Source: Clostridiales bacterium (GTDB taxonomy: Bacteria; Bacillota; Clostridia; Oscillospirales; Acutalibacteraceae). Taken from it: DNA of 64,000 nucleotides. Of this stretch, positions 57,132-64,000 are shown in pieces. The position numbers and the translations under genes were made by a program. Every line of letters begins with the position of its first letter. Within the stretch, counting starts at the first letter, position 1. The notes under the pieces are model-generated. The model did no database searches and was not told where the DNA came from. It saw only the letters and a list, made by a program, of their open reading frames with translations. The stretch covers positions 30,662-94,661 of the forward strand of contig JAAWNT010000009.1 in assembly GCA_022799115.1 (NCBI GenBank), in the 5' to 3' direction.

Positions 57132-57515
57132 CTACATATAACGAGTAATTACCTCTGAATTTTCGATAATTGTCATTTTAACAGGAATGTATTGAAAGAA
57201 AAAACTAACAATCATCACCAGAATAAGAGCGGCGATCGATAAACAAACCACCAAGAACACCATAGAACGCCGACGGGCGTTGACGATCTCTTTTTCATCG
57301 ATTTGTTCCATAAAATTCAAGACCAGGCATTCCGGATCTCCTAAAAATTTGTGCAGATCCTCCCGCCCCGCCTGCGGATTGGTATTTAGAAATTCTTCCG
57401 CGCTGACGGTCAAATCCCGATAAAACCGTTTTTGAGATGTTCGATAACATTTCAATAATTTTTTCACCGGCTTTAAATAGCGCCGTATTTCTTTTCCTGC
57501 CTCTTTTGGTTTCAT
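57132..57515 (-). CDS. small membrane protein, DUF6120-like (first paralogue)
   Basis: 127 residues: a basic cytoplasmic helical part of about 80 residues (EIRRYLKPVKKLLKCYRTSQKRFYRDLTVSAEEFLNTNPQAGREDLHKFLGDPECLVLNFMEQ) resembling the DUF6120/DUF1700-type helical domain, then one membrane helix and a 20-residue exposed tail (MTIIENSEVITRYM). ATG at 57515 follows AAAGGAG. It is a paralogue of the gene at 57904-58290 and shares an upstream palindrome with it. Function unknown. Confidence 0.75.
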   Translation of the reverse strand: MKPKEAGKEIRRYLKPVKKLLKCYRTSQKRFYRDLTVSAEEFLNTNPQAGREDLHKFLGDPECLVLNFMEQIDEKEIVNARRRSMVFLVVCLSIAALILVMIVSFFFQYIPVKMTIIENSEVITRYM

Positions 57516-57690
57516 ATCAAAATCTCCTTTCCAATGTCTTCCTTTGGGTTCCATTGTATCTATTCCTATTGCTGTTGACCCAATTTAGTGAATATATTTC
57601 ACTAAATATTTTTAACAATCATTTTCTTAAATACTGGGCAATCACAGGAAAAAACAGAAAGAAAGAGCGCAGCTGACGCCGCGCTCTCTA
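57516..57690. other. intergenic region with operator-like palindrome and terminator hairpin
   Basis: It holds the palindrome at 57584-57606 and the minus-strand hairpin GAGCGC/GCGCTC (57665-57688), which is followed by a T/C-rich tract and may end the 57904-58290 transcript. Confidence 0.6.
57584..57606. promoter_or_regulatory. palindrome TTTAGTGAA-N5-TTCACTAAA, copy 1
   Basis: Perfect 9 bp arms, 69 bases upstream of the first DUF6120-like gene. The candidate minus-strand promoter TTGTTA, 16 bp, TATATT has its -10 box inside the palindrome. Confidence 0.75.
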
Positions 57691-57703
57691 AAAGGAGTAA
57701 AAA

Positions 57704-57811
57704 ATGAAGAAGCTGTTTATTAAAAGTTCTCGATTACGGGAAGCTTATTATTGGTCCGGCTTTACGCCGGTAACGTATGGACTATTGCCCTTGGTTTTTC
57801 TATGTTTATAG
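57704..57811 (+). CDS. possible 35-residue peptide
   Basis: ATG is preceded by AAAGGAG at 7 bases; the peptide begins KKLFIKSSRLREAYYWSG and ends in a hydrophobic GLLPLVFLCL. No relatives are known to me. The ribosome site is good but the frame is short and no promoter is evident, so it is a weak call. Confidence 0.3.
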   Translation: MKKLFIKSSRLREAYYWSGFTPVTYGLLPLVFLCL

Positions 57812-57903
57812 TTTATCTTGGAATTGTGTCGCCTACTTTAACGGAATGTGGAGGTTTTGCGGAAAAGTTGCAATAAAATTGTAACACTTCCCGTCCCCGC
57901 TGT

Positions 57904-58290
57904 TTATATCTCTGAGCGATAAACCGTCACAATCGTAGGATTTTCTACCAAAGTCATATTGCCAAACTCTTTATACCATAGAATAAACAAAACCGTCGCC
58001 AATACCAATGCCGCGAGTAAAATAAATCCGGCGACTTTCCATTTTATTTTCCGTTGTGCGCGCTGTACTTCCTCTATACTCAATTGTTCCAAATAATTGT
58101 TCACCAATTGTTTGGGATCGCCCAAAAAATCATACAGTTCCTTCTGGGAAGCCTGCGGGTTAATCTGCCGGAATTCCTCGATGTTGTGTATCATTTCCTG
58201 GTAAAAAAACTTCCTGGATCTTTGAGAACATTTTAATCTTCGTATTTCATGTCCTAAATAACGCCTCAATACTTTTTTTGTATGATTCAT
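57904..58290 (-). CDS. small membrane protein, DUF6120-like (second paralogue)
   Basis: 128 residues with the same plan as 57132-57515: helical N-terminal part (RRYLGHEIRRLKCSQRSRKFFYQEMIHNIEEFRQINPQASQKELYDFLGDPKQLVNNYLEQ), one membrane helix (VAGFILLAALVLATVLFIL), and a tail with MTLVENPTIVTVYR. Conserved positions with the first paralogue include NPQA, LxxFLGDPxxLVxNxxEQ and the tail VENPTIVT/IENSEVIT. Function unknown. Confidence 0.75.
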   Translation of the reverse strand: MNHTKKVLRRYLGHEIRRLKCSQRSRKFFYQEMIHNIEEFRQINPQASQKELYDFLGDPKQLVNNYLEQLSIEEVQRAQRKIKWKVAGFILLAALVLATVLFILWYKEFGNMTLVENPTIVTVYRSEI

Positions 58291-58365
58291 AACTTACGCT
58301 CCCAATTTTTATGTTGATTCAGTCGTTTACTTATCATCTCTTTGGCTCTATTGTAATATCCTGGC

Positions 58366-58418
58366 AACAAGAAAGCATCATTTAGTGAATATTTTTCACT
58401 AAATGATACTTTCTTGTT
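58366..58418. promoter_or_regulatory. palindrome TTTAGTGAA-N5-TTCACTAAA, copy 2, in a longer inverted repeat
   Basis: The core (58381-58403) is the same as at 57584-57606. Here the arms extend to 24 bp (58366-58389 with 58395-58418) with one mismatch. It is 91 bases upstream of the second DUF6120-like gene and downstream of the Crp/Fnr gene. Confidence 0.75.
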
Positions 58419-58513
58419 TACAACCATTCTGTTATTAACAGTTAAAGGATGTCTTAACAGACTATTTAACTCGTTCTATTACTTTCTTGAAGTAGAGCGA
58501 CGTATATCGACTA

Positions 58514-59191
58514 CTAAAAAAGTCCTGTGAAATTCTTGAGACAAAAATGATTTTTTTGAAAGGAAAGTATTCCATCTTCCCTCATTTTACAGAGTTCCCT
58601 CGACATTGCGCTACGTTCCACAGATAAATAATCCGCTAACTGCTGCCGATTGTATGGAATATCAAACGCTGCGCTGTTTTGGCGCAAAGCTTCCGAGGAT
58701 AAATAAGAAAGCAACTTATCCCTTGTCGCGCGCTGAGCCATGTGAGTAATCTTTTCATTAAACAACAGATTTTTTCCAGCAAGATCCGCAAGAAGATTCC
58801 GTATGATACGGCAGTGAAACCCACAGGAAGCGCTACAAGTGGTAAGGACTCGCTGTACATTGAAAAACATTACCGTAGCATGAGTTCCGGCAATCACACT
58901 CACTGTCAGACGCGCGCCCGGCGTGCAGGCAAAGGCCTCTGCAAATAGCTGCCCCTTGGTTACCGGGGATACAATGTTGCGGTTTCCCCAAAAATCCTCT
59001 TGAAGAATATAAGCGTCCCCACTAAGAAGCATTCCAATGGAAGACACCGTCTCACCAGCATGCAAAACAGGTTCATTTTTTGTAAATGTTTTAATAGTCG
59101 CCTGAAGACATGATAACATAGATTCGATTTCGGACCGTTTCAATCCATCAAACAAAATGGATTGCTGAATGACATCCAAATATTGCTGCAT
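58514..59191 (-). CDS. Crp/Fnr family transcriptional regulator
   Basis: 225 residues: an N-terminal cyclic-nucleotide-binding-like beta roll (TFTKNEPVLHAGETVSSIGMLLSGDAYILQEDFWGNRNIVSPVTKGQLFAEAFAC) and a C-terminal winged helix (IPYNRQQLADYLSVERSAMSRELCKMREDGIL). No FNR-type N-terminal Cys cluster is present, so the signal is unknown. ATG at 59191 follows AAAGGAAG. It is divergent from a decayed PNPOx-like gene and a ferredoxin gene, an arrangement common in anaerobes. Confidence 0.88.
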   Translation of the reverse strand: MQQYLDVIQQSILFDGLKRSEIESMLSCLQATIKTFTKNEPVLHAGETVSSIGMLLSGDAYILQEDFWGNRNIVSPVTKGQLFAEAFACTPGARLTVSVIAGTHATVMFFNVQRVLTTCSASCGFHCRIIRNLLADLAGKNLLFNEKITHMAQRATRDKLLSYLSSEALRQNSAAFDIPYNRQQLADYLSVERSAMSRELCKMREDGILSFQKNHFCLKNFTGLF

Positions 59192-59204
59192 AAACTTCTT
59201 CCTT

Positions 59205-59220
59205 TGTTGCAAATACAACA
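59205..59220. promoter_or_regulatory. Crp-geometry operator TGTTG-N6-CAACA
   Basis: A perfect 5 bp inverted repeat with 6 bp spacer, matching the geometry of Crp/Fnr sites, 14 bases upstream of the regulator start in the divergent region. Confidence 0.6.
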
Positions 59221-59275
59221 GACTTATTGGCTGTATTTTATTATACTATCATTACAAAGTCAAGGAGGTAGTCTT

Positions 59276-59741
59276 TTGCGAAGAAAAGATCGGGAAATGT
59301 ATCGGCATTTGCTTGGAGCATTGCCGATACATGCGAGTACGCCGTTTTGTCGGTTGCGCTCCCAGACAACACGCCTTATTGCGTTCCTATATCGATTGTC
59401 TGTTTTGAGAACAGCGTTTATTTCCATTGCGTCAAAATCCCCGCGTTTGTATCGCTTGTGTGGGGAATACCCATCGTATGGAGCATCTGTCTACTACGGA
59501 ATATGAGTCTGCCATTCTGTTTGGAAGGGCAGAGGAAATCACTGACGATTTCCAAAAAATACAAGCTCTACGACTTTTGTGCCAGTGCCACGCCCCGAAA
59601 AATATGGATAGATTTGATGAAGCGATCCAAAGAAGCTTAGGCCGCACAGCCATATGGCGCTTAAATATAGAACGATCCACCGGAAAGAGAAAAAAGTACG
59701 ATCAACACGGAAAAGAAATGAAATATGGGAGGATGGAATGA
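59276..59741 (+). pseudogene. pyridoxamine 5'-phosphate oxidase (NimA-like) family, pseudogene
   Basis: Three frames supply one protein: RRKDREM from TTG 59276; IADTCEYAVLSVALPDNTPYCVPISIVCFENSVYFHCVK (about 59319-59435); and RQNPRVCIACVGNTHRMEHL to KKYDQHGKEMKYGRME (about 59430 to TGA at 59739-59741). About 10 residues between HCVK and RQNPR are lost with a frameshift. The family binds FMN. AAGGAGG precedes the start. Its stop overlaps the next gene's ATG, so it once was coupled to the ferredoxin gene. Confidence 0.8.
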
Positions 59742-60433
59742 TGATTCGTAAAATTATTGAAATTGATCAAAGCAAATGCAACGGCTGCGGATTGTGCGCC
59801 AAAGCGTGTCACGAAGGCGCCATCGGCATGGTCAATGGTAAGGCCGTGCTTTTGCGCGACGACTATTGCGACGGATTGGGCGATTGCCTTCCTGCTTGCC
59901 CAACCAACGCCATCTCATTTGTAGAGCGGGAGGCCGCCGCTTATGACCAAAAAGCCGTTCAGGAAAATATACAAAAGAAAAAACAAGCGGCATTTCATGG
60001 ATGTCCGGGAAGCCTGGCTCGGTCGTTGGACGTATCCGACAACGTTTCAGAACGGACGGATCCCGTAGGTTCTATGCTGCGCCAATGGCCCGTGCAAATC
60101 AAGCTTGCGCCTATCAACGCCCCTTACTTTGATAATGCCAATCTGTTGGTGGCGGCGGATTGCACCGCATACGCCTATGGTAATTTCCACCAACGTTTTA
60201 TTCGAAATCATGTTACGCTGATCGGCTGTCCTAAGTTGGATCAGGGGGATTACTCTGAGAAGCTAACGGAAATTATTAAAAACAATGCGATAAAAAGCGT
60301 TACTGTCGTACGGATGGAGGTTCCCTGTTGCGGAGGAATAGAGCTTGCGGTGAAGCAGGCTCTCCAAAACAGCGGCAAGTTTATCCCTTGGCAGATTGTA
60401 ACGGTTTCCAGAGACGGGCGTATTCTCGACTAA
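59738..60433 (+). CDS. 2[4Fe-4S] ferredoxin-domain protein
   Basis: 231 residues. The N-terminal ferredoxin has two clusters of Cys: CNGCGLCAKAC and, altered in spacing, CDGLGDCLPACP. The remaining part includes HGCPGSLARSL, a central iron/cofactor-like region (LLVAADCTAYAYG, IGCPKLD) and VPCCGGIELA near the C-terminus. Similar proteins sit next to Crp/Fnr and PNPOx-like genes in anaerobes and are probably electron carriers. GGGAGG precedes the start ATG (a second ATG follows). Confidence 0.85.
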   Translation: MMIRKIIEIDQSKCNGCGLCAKACHEGAIGMVNGKAVLLRDDYCDGLGDCLPACPTNAISFVEREAAAYDQKAVQENIQKKKQAAFHGCPGSLARSLDVSDNVSERTDPVGSMLRQWPVQIKLAPINAPYFDNANLLVAADCTAYAYGNFHQRFIRNHVTLIGCPKLDQGDYSEKLTEIIKNNAIKSVTVVRMEVPCCGGIELAVKQALQNSGKFIPWQIVTVSRDGRILD

Positions 60434-60577
60434 ACGTTATTATTTGTATCTTGGAAATCTTTTATTATAAGCCAGGCATGGTTCTCTTCCTAGAAAAAGA
60501 AAACGATTGTTCCGGCGAGTAGGTATCCATTCTATGGGCTGGGCAAATTCATCCAAAGGATCAATATTCCGATAAAT

Positions 60578-60626
60578 ATCGCCGTGAAATGGATTGTCTT
60601 GATCCACTTCACGGCGATTGTTTTTT
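60578..60626 (+). terminator. terminator of the ferredoxin gene
   Basis: A 17 bp stem (60578-60594 with 60602-60618, one mismatch) followed by TGTTTTTT. Confidence 0.88.
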
Positions 60627-60687
60627 GAGGCAGGTAATATCTTGATTTCCAAATTGTTTTTTCAGTAAGCAACTATTGGAATTGCTG

Positions 60688-61194
60688 CTATTCGTTTATT
60701 GTTTTAGAATAATACAAAACCAAAACTCCGTCTTCAACTTCAGATTTTATAAATTCACGATAACCCCAATGTAAATAAATGGCGAGATTCCGCGCTTCCT
60801 TAGCCTCAACACCAATGGTTAGCCTTTCATATCCTTCCTTCACCGCGTATTCTTCCATCAATCGAACAAGTTTTGATATGTGCCCGTTTCCTTCGTGCTC
60901 TTTTTCTATTCTTAAGGCGTTAATATTGGCAATATTAACACCGTTAACAAGTTCTGTTCTTCCGTTTATTGCGCTGCATTCAGGGGAAAACAGTAAAGTT
61001 CCCTGGCCGATAGGCTGGTTATCATAAAGGGCTACAAAAGTTTTGCATGTTCCAATACGATTCCCTTGGATATACTCGTCCCTCCAAGCAATCCAACGGG
61101 TCTTGTCGTCATGTTCGGCAATATCCTTAGCCCATATGAAGTCAAGATCTCGGATCGTAGCGGCTCTAACATTATATAAATCAGATCTGTTCAT
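60688..61194 (-). CDS. GNAT family N-acetyltransferase
   Basis: 168 residues with the GNAT fold: VRAATIRDLDFIWAKDIAEHD at the start, an acetyl-CoA-binding region around NINALRIEKEHEGNGHISKLVRLME (Gly-x-Gly loop) and YERLTIGVEAKEARNLAIYLHWGYREF. Substrate unknown. AAGGAGA precedes the ATG. It is a separate, convergent unit next to the ferredoxin gene. Confidence 0.88.
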   Translation of the reverse strand: MNRSDLYNVRAATIRDLDFIWAKDIAEHDDKTRWIAWRDEYIQGNRIGTCKTFVALYDNQPIGQGTLLFSPECSAINGRTELVNGVNIANINALRIEKEHEGNGHISKLVRLMEEYAVKEGYERLTIGVEAKEARNLAIYLHWGYREFIKSEVEDGVLVLYYSKTINE

Positions 61195-61241
61195 TGAAGT
61201 TCTCCTTAACGGTTAAATTTTATTTACTATATCATAGAAAA

Positions 61242-61275
61242 CAAAAAAAGCCAATCTCCTTACAGCGATTGACTT
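61242..61275 (-). terminator. terminator of the C39-DUF3289 operon
   Basis: AAGCCAATC (61248-61256) pairs with GATTGACTT (61267-61275, one mismatch), with a T-run on the minus strand. Confidence 0.7.
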
Positions 61276-61416
61276 CTTTCGGTAACATTTGTAAAGGCGC
61301 GATAAAAAAGATCATCCGACGGTTTTCATGAAGGAACGCACTTTCTGAACTTAAGAGAATATAAAATTCCATACAAATTAAACTTGATCGGTTAGCAACG
61401 CTCTAATCAGCGCTGT

Positions 61417-62007
61417 TCATCGGGGAGCAATATCATACCAACCATTTGCCACTCTTTTCACTCGGACAAACTCGAATTTCTCCCAGTAACTGTCGATCAG
61501 TTCGTTAGGTCTTCCGCCGCGGGTGTAGACTAGGACTCTTGCAGACCTTTCGTCTGAGCGGAACATTATGTAGTTAGGATAATTCTTATCAATAAAAATA
61601 TCCGAATAATAAAAGTCATGAGGAAAAACTTTTACATAATTTTTAATCGATTGCCATTCTTGGACAGTGAAATGTTCAAATACCTTATTCTCCGGGTAAG
61701 GGGCTCCTATACGTAAAAATATTAATCCTTCCTCGTTAATGTCACATTCTCCAGTAAAATTTTCAGAAAAATTCGGGTTATTTTCAACAAAATCATCTAT
61801 TTTCTCAATCAGTAATTCAAACTCTTTTTTATGTTCCCCGAAATCCCGGATTTGTCCTGGCCCCCAAGAGAAAAAATAATCCAACACCTTATAATGAATC
61901 GAATCCAGAAATATCCACGTTGGCGTGACAATCACCGCAATGATAAGGATAGAAATTATTACGCGAAAAGGTCTGCTCTTTAAAAAAATTTTTCCTTTGT
62001 TCATCAT
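61417..62007 (-). CDS. membrane-anchored small protein, candidate immunity protein
   Basis: 196 residues: one N-terminal membrane helix (VIISILIIAVIVTPTWIFL), then an exposed domain of about 165 residues rich in aromatic and acidic residues (NFTGECDINEEGLIFLRIGAP, YYSDIFIDKNYPNYIMFRSDERSARVLVYTRGG). I recognise no family. Its ATG overlaps the stop of the large C39 gene by 4 bases (ATGA), so production is coupled 1:1-like. By position it may protect the cell from that protein; this is inference. Confidence 0.75.
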   Translation of the reverse strand: MMNKGKIFLKSRPFRVIISILIIAVIVTPTWIFLDSIHYKVLDYFFSWGPGQIRDFGEHKKEFELLIEKIDDFVENNPNFSENFTGECDINEEGLIFLRIGAPYPENKVFEHFTVQEWQSIKNYVKVFPHDFYYSDIFIDKNYPNYIMFRSDERSARVLVYTRGGRPNELIDSYWEKFEFVRVKRVANGWYDIAPR

Positions 62008-64000
62008 TTGATTGCTCCCGAAAATGTTGTTGTAATCTCTATCGTGGTAATAAACGGTTTTGGGTGAACGGATCCTTCCAGATCTTTGTAGCGCTGCATG
62101 ATATACCAGTGGTGAAAACCTCCAAGCTTATTTACACCTAAATTTTTAATGCTTCCATATCCTTCGGATGTAAAATCTTCTGCGTTCAGACCAAAATGAT
62201 CATAATAAGTTACCCGCATAATACCGCTGTAGCTATTTCCGTTTTGTGAGTAAGAGAGAATTTCAATTTTGTTTCCCTGTAAAGAATCCAAACAGATTGT
62301 AAAACCATTTAACGTATCGGATGTACTTGCAAAAACTGGTTGATTAATATTCCTAGATTTAAGCTCTGACGCGACAGGCTGTTTAGTCCTCTCGTCATTA
62401 TCAAATCTTTTTTCTGGATCATATTCCAAATTAACAAGATTTCCACTCTGTTGTTTCAGGCAGCTATCCAATGCACTTTTGACATTATCTACATATTTAG
62501 TGGACTCTGAATGCGCCTGCACCTGACTACTTAATGCTGAGTTTTTATAAATACTATAACCATCTATTGTCCCTGTAAAGTTACTTGTCTTATCTCCAGC
62601 AAAATGTTCAATCATATCTGTAATAATTGGATCAAATGTGTCGTTCGCAAAAAAGTTGGTAGCCATATTGGTAAAGAAACCTTTATGCTCTTCTTTTGTA
62701 TATTCATGCCAAGGCAATAGCCCGCTCAGTAGATTCCTATTTTTCATAGGTTCTTCCAGGAACAATGCAAAGGAATTATCAGTCATGAAATTTGCAGATG
62801 GTATTAGCGTATCTTTTCTCCAATAATCAGCAGAGGAAAAACTTTCTAATTGGGTATCTATATTGGTTGGAATAAGATTAGGGTCAAAGCCAAAAGCTTC
62901 CTCCCTAATACTGCGTACGGAAGCTTTCACTTCATCTCTTGTCATATCGTTGTAAAAAAGATCTGGCCTTACAACTTCCTCCGTCGATTGATTATCTTCA
63001 AACCACATTACTTCTGTATCACGGGTTTGATAAACCAGTAAAGGTCTCACGGTCACATTACACTTAGCTTCTTTGCCTCCATCAGCAGTTTTCACCGTAA
63101 TAACCGCCTTGCCCTCACTTTTAGCGATTACAAGTCCTGTGTCGTTTACTGTAGCTACACTGGGGTTATTGGAGGAATACGTAATTTTTTTATTGGTCGC
63201 ATTAGATGGGGTAACAGTGGTTGTTAATCCAAACGCTTCCCCTACCTTCTTCGTAGTGCTAGAGGGCGACACACTTACCGATGTAACCGGAACACTTGAT
63301 TCTCCTTTTTGAAGGACAATCGCTTGGCTATACAACCCCTTATAAGCTGCATCAACTGAAGCCTTGCTATAATATGTCAGGGCCTGTGTTTTCTGTGGAT
63401 CATTAAAAATATAATTATTATCATCATACCCTACTAACAATAAACAGTGTTCTGGCGCAATCCATTGAATTTTTCTACCGTTATAACTCCATGAATTTCC
63501 ACTCCTTGGCGGCGCCATGTTCATTGTCGCCCATATAATCACTGGAATATCCTTATCTATGTATTGTGAACATAAATCCTGAAGCGGTACATTACTCAGT
63601 TGCTGGGCATAATATCCCTTTCCAGGCAGTAACTTATTCAGCGCATTCATAATAACAGGAGCATAGCATCCATACCCGCTTGATGATCGGGGGTTACCTC
63701 CAAAAGTTGTATTGGGATCAAACGGCACACCGCTGGATTTATCCAAGTAGTTGTCGATAAAGGAATCCACCGTCGTATTAATCCCTGCGTAGTTTAACGC
63801 CATTACAGTACTAACACTTTCACATCCAGTAGGATAATGAATCGTTTGGTATATATGCGGGGCCTGAATAATTTTATGAGTACCAGATGGTGTATTTGTG
63901 GAACTATTTTCTTCAAAGACCCGTATTTCAATACCACTGATTGTAGCGCCGGTAGATACACCCGCAAATGATCCGCTCGTATCAAGAGATCCCCCTAAAT
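62004..64000 (-). CDS. C39-like peptidase - Ig-like - DUF3289-like exported protein, 5' end missing
   Basis: The frame stays open to the right edge, so the true start lies outside; ATG at 63803 is internal. Visible order: about 45 residues ending GATISGIEIRVFEEN (possibly a ChW-type wall repeat), then a C39-type cysteine peptidase with PTGCES (Cys codon 63822-63824), PEHCLLLVGYDD (His codon 63447-63449) and FNDPQ (Asp). A BIG2-like Ig domain follows (VTSVSVSPSSTTKKVGE to GKAVITVK). The last about 330 residues resemble DUF3289: DMIEHFAG, GIMRVTYYDHFGL, GFHHWYIMQRY, PKPFITTIEI. The DUF3289 call is from memory of the family. Confidence 0.8.
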   Translation of the reverse strand, partial: LGGSLDTSGSFAGVSTGATISGIEIRVFEENSSTNTPSGTHKIIQAPHIYQTIHYPTGCESVSTVMALNYAGINTTVDSFIDNYLDKSSGVPFDPNTTFGGNPRSSSGYGCYAPVIMNALNKLLPGKGYYAQQLSNVPLQDLCSQYIDKDIPVIIWATMNMAPPRSGNSWSYNGRKIQWIAPEHCLLLVGYDDNNYIFNDPQKTQALTYYSKASVDAAYKGLYSQAIVLQKGESSVPVTSVSVSPSSTTKKVGEAFGLTTTVTPSNATNKKITYSSNNPSVATVNDTGLVIAKSEGKAVITVKTADGGKEAKCNVTVRPLLVYQTRDTEVMWFEDNQSTEEVVRPDLFYNDMTRDEVKASVRSIREEAFGFDPNLIPTNIDTQLESFSSADYWRKDTLIPSANFMTDNSFALFLEEPMKNRNLLSGLLPWHEYTKEEHKGFFTNMATNFFANDTFDPIITDMIEHFAGDKTSNFTGTIDGYSIYKNSALSSQVQAHSESTKYVDNVKSALDSCLKQQSGNLVNLEYDPEKRFDNDERTKQPVASELKSRNINQPVFASTSDTLNGFTICLDSLQGNKIEILSYSQNGNSYSGIMRVTYYDHFGLNAEDFTSEGYGSIKNLGVNKLGGFHHWYIMQRYKDLEGSVHPKPFITTIEITTTFSGAIK

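Noticed and set aside
60440..60652. 70-codon minus-strand frame after the ferredoxin gene
   Set aside because: It overlaps the ferredoxin terminator hairpin and has no ribosome site.
63803..63985. 60-codon minus-strand frame beside the C39 gene
   Set aside because: The C39 reading frame itself continues through this stretch to the window edge and contains the catalytic Cys, so the other frame is a shadow.

Overview
The window looks like chromosomal DNA of a low-to-moderate GC, anaerobic, spore-forming Firmicute, most likely a clostridium of the Oscillospiraceae/Ruminococcaceae type. The evidence is the bacterial ADP-glucose glycogen operon with paired GlgC and GlgD subunits, a ctsR-mcsA-mcsB-clpC operon, a SpoIID/LytB protein, rubrerythrin, 4Fe-4S proteins, strong AGGAGG ribosome sites and canonical sigma-A promoters with 16-17 bp spacers. 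The species call is inference.

Layout. 0-20 kb is mostly housekeeping: the end of a YitT-family gene, uppP, an SGNH hydrolase, glgB-glgC-glgD-glgA (minus strand, one promoter ahead of glgB), gapA, a membrane protein, citrate synthase, a SpoIID-like protein, ilvB-ilvN-ilvC, a DUF2804 protein and a zinc-ribbon membrane protein. 20-28 kb is a patch of gene decay after mnmA. Among intact genes (DUF4180, a nucleosidase-acetyltransferase fusion, LysR, cupin, carboxymuconolactone decarboxylase family) lie clear remnants of a GNAT acetyltransferase, a flavodoxin and an aldo/keto reductase, plus one unidentified remnant. 27-33 kb holds a PF06541 membrane protein and a MarR regulator divergent from an ABC ATPase/FtsX-type permease pair with a very long coiled coil.

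33-45 kb is core again: a lipoprotein, two M16 peptidases, lgt, folD, two small orphan genes, a sugar-phosphate isomerase-like protein, rubrerythrin with a PerR-like box, and the CtsR-controlled stress operon. 46-55 kb has a 52-residue Cys/Gly-rich mini-protein, a LysM-G5-M23 endopeptidase with paired palindromes at its promoter, a PHP-TSCPD-membrane-phospholipase-luxS operon, and an endonuclease Q-like PHP domain fused to a UvrD helicase.

55-64 kb is accessory and the most unusual part. It has three tandem copies of a small secreted protein gene, each with its own promoter and terminator; two related small membrane proteins sharing a perfect palindrome; a Crp/Fnr regulator facing a decayed flavin-binding gene and a ferredoxin protein; a GNAT enzyme; and, running off the right edge, a large C39 peptidase - Ig-like - DUF3289-like protein overlapped by a small membrane-anchored protein, an arrangement that resembles an exported toxin with its immunity gene.
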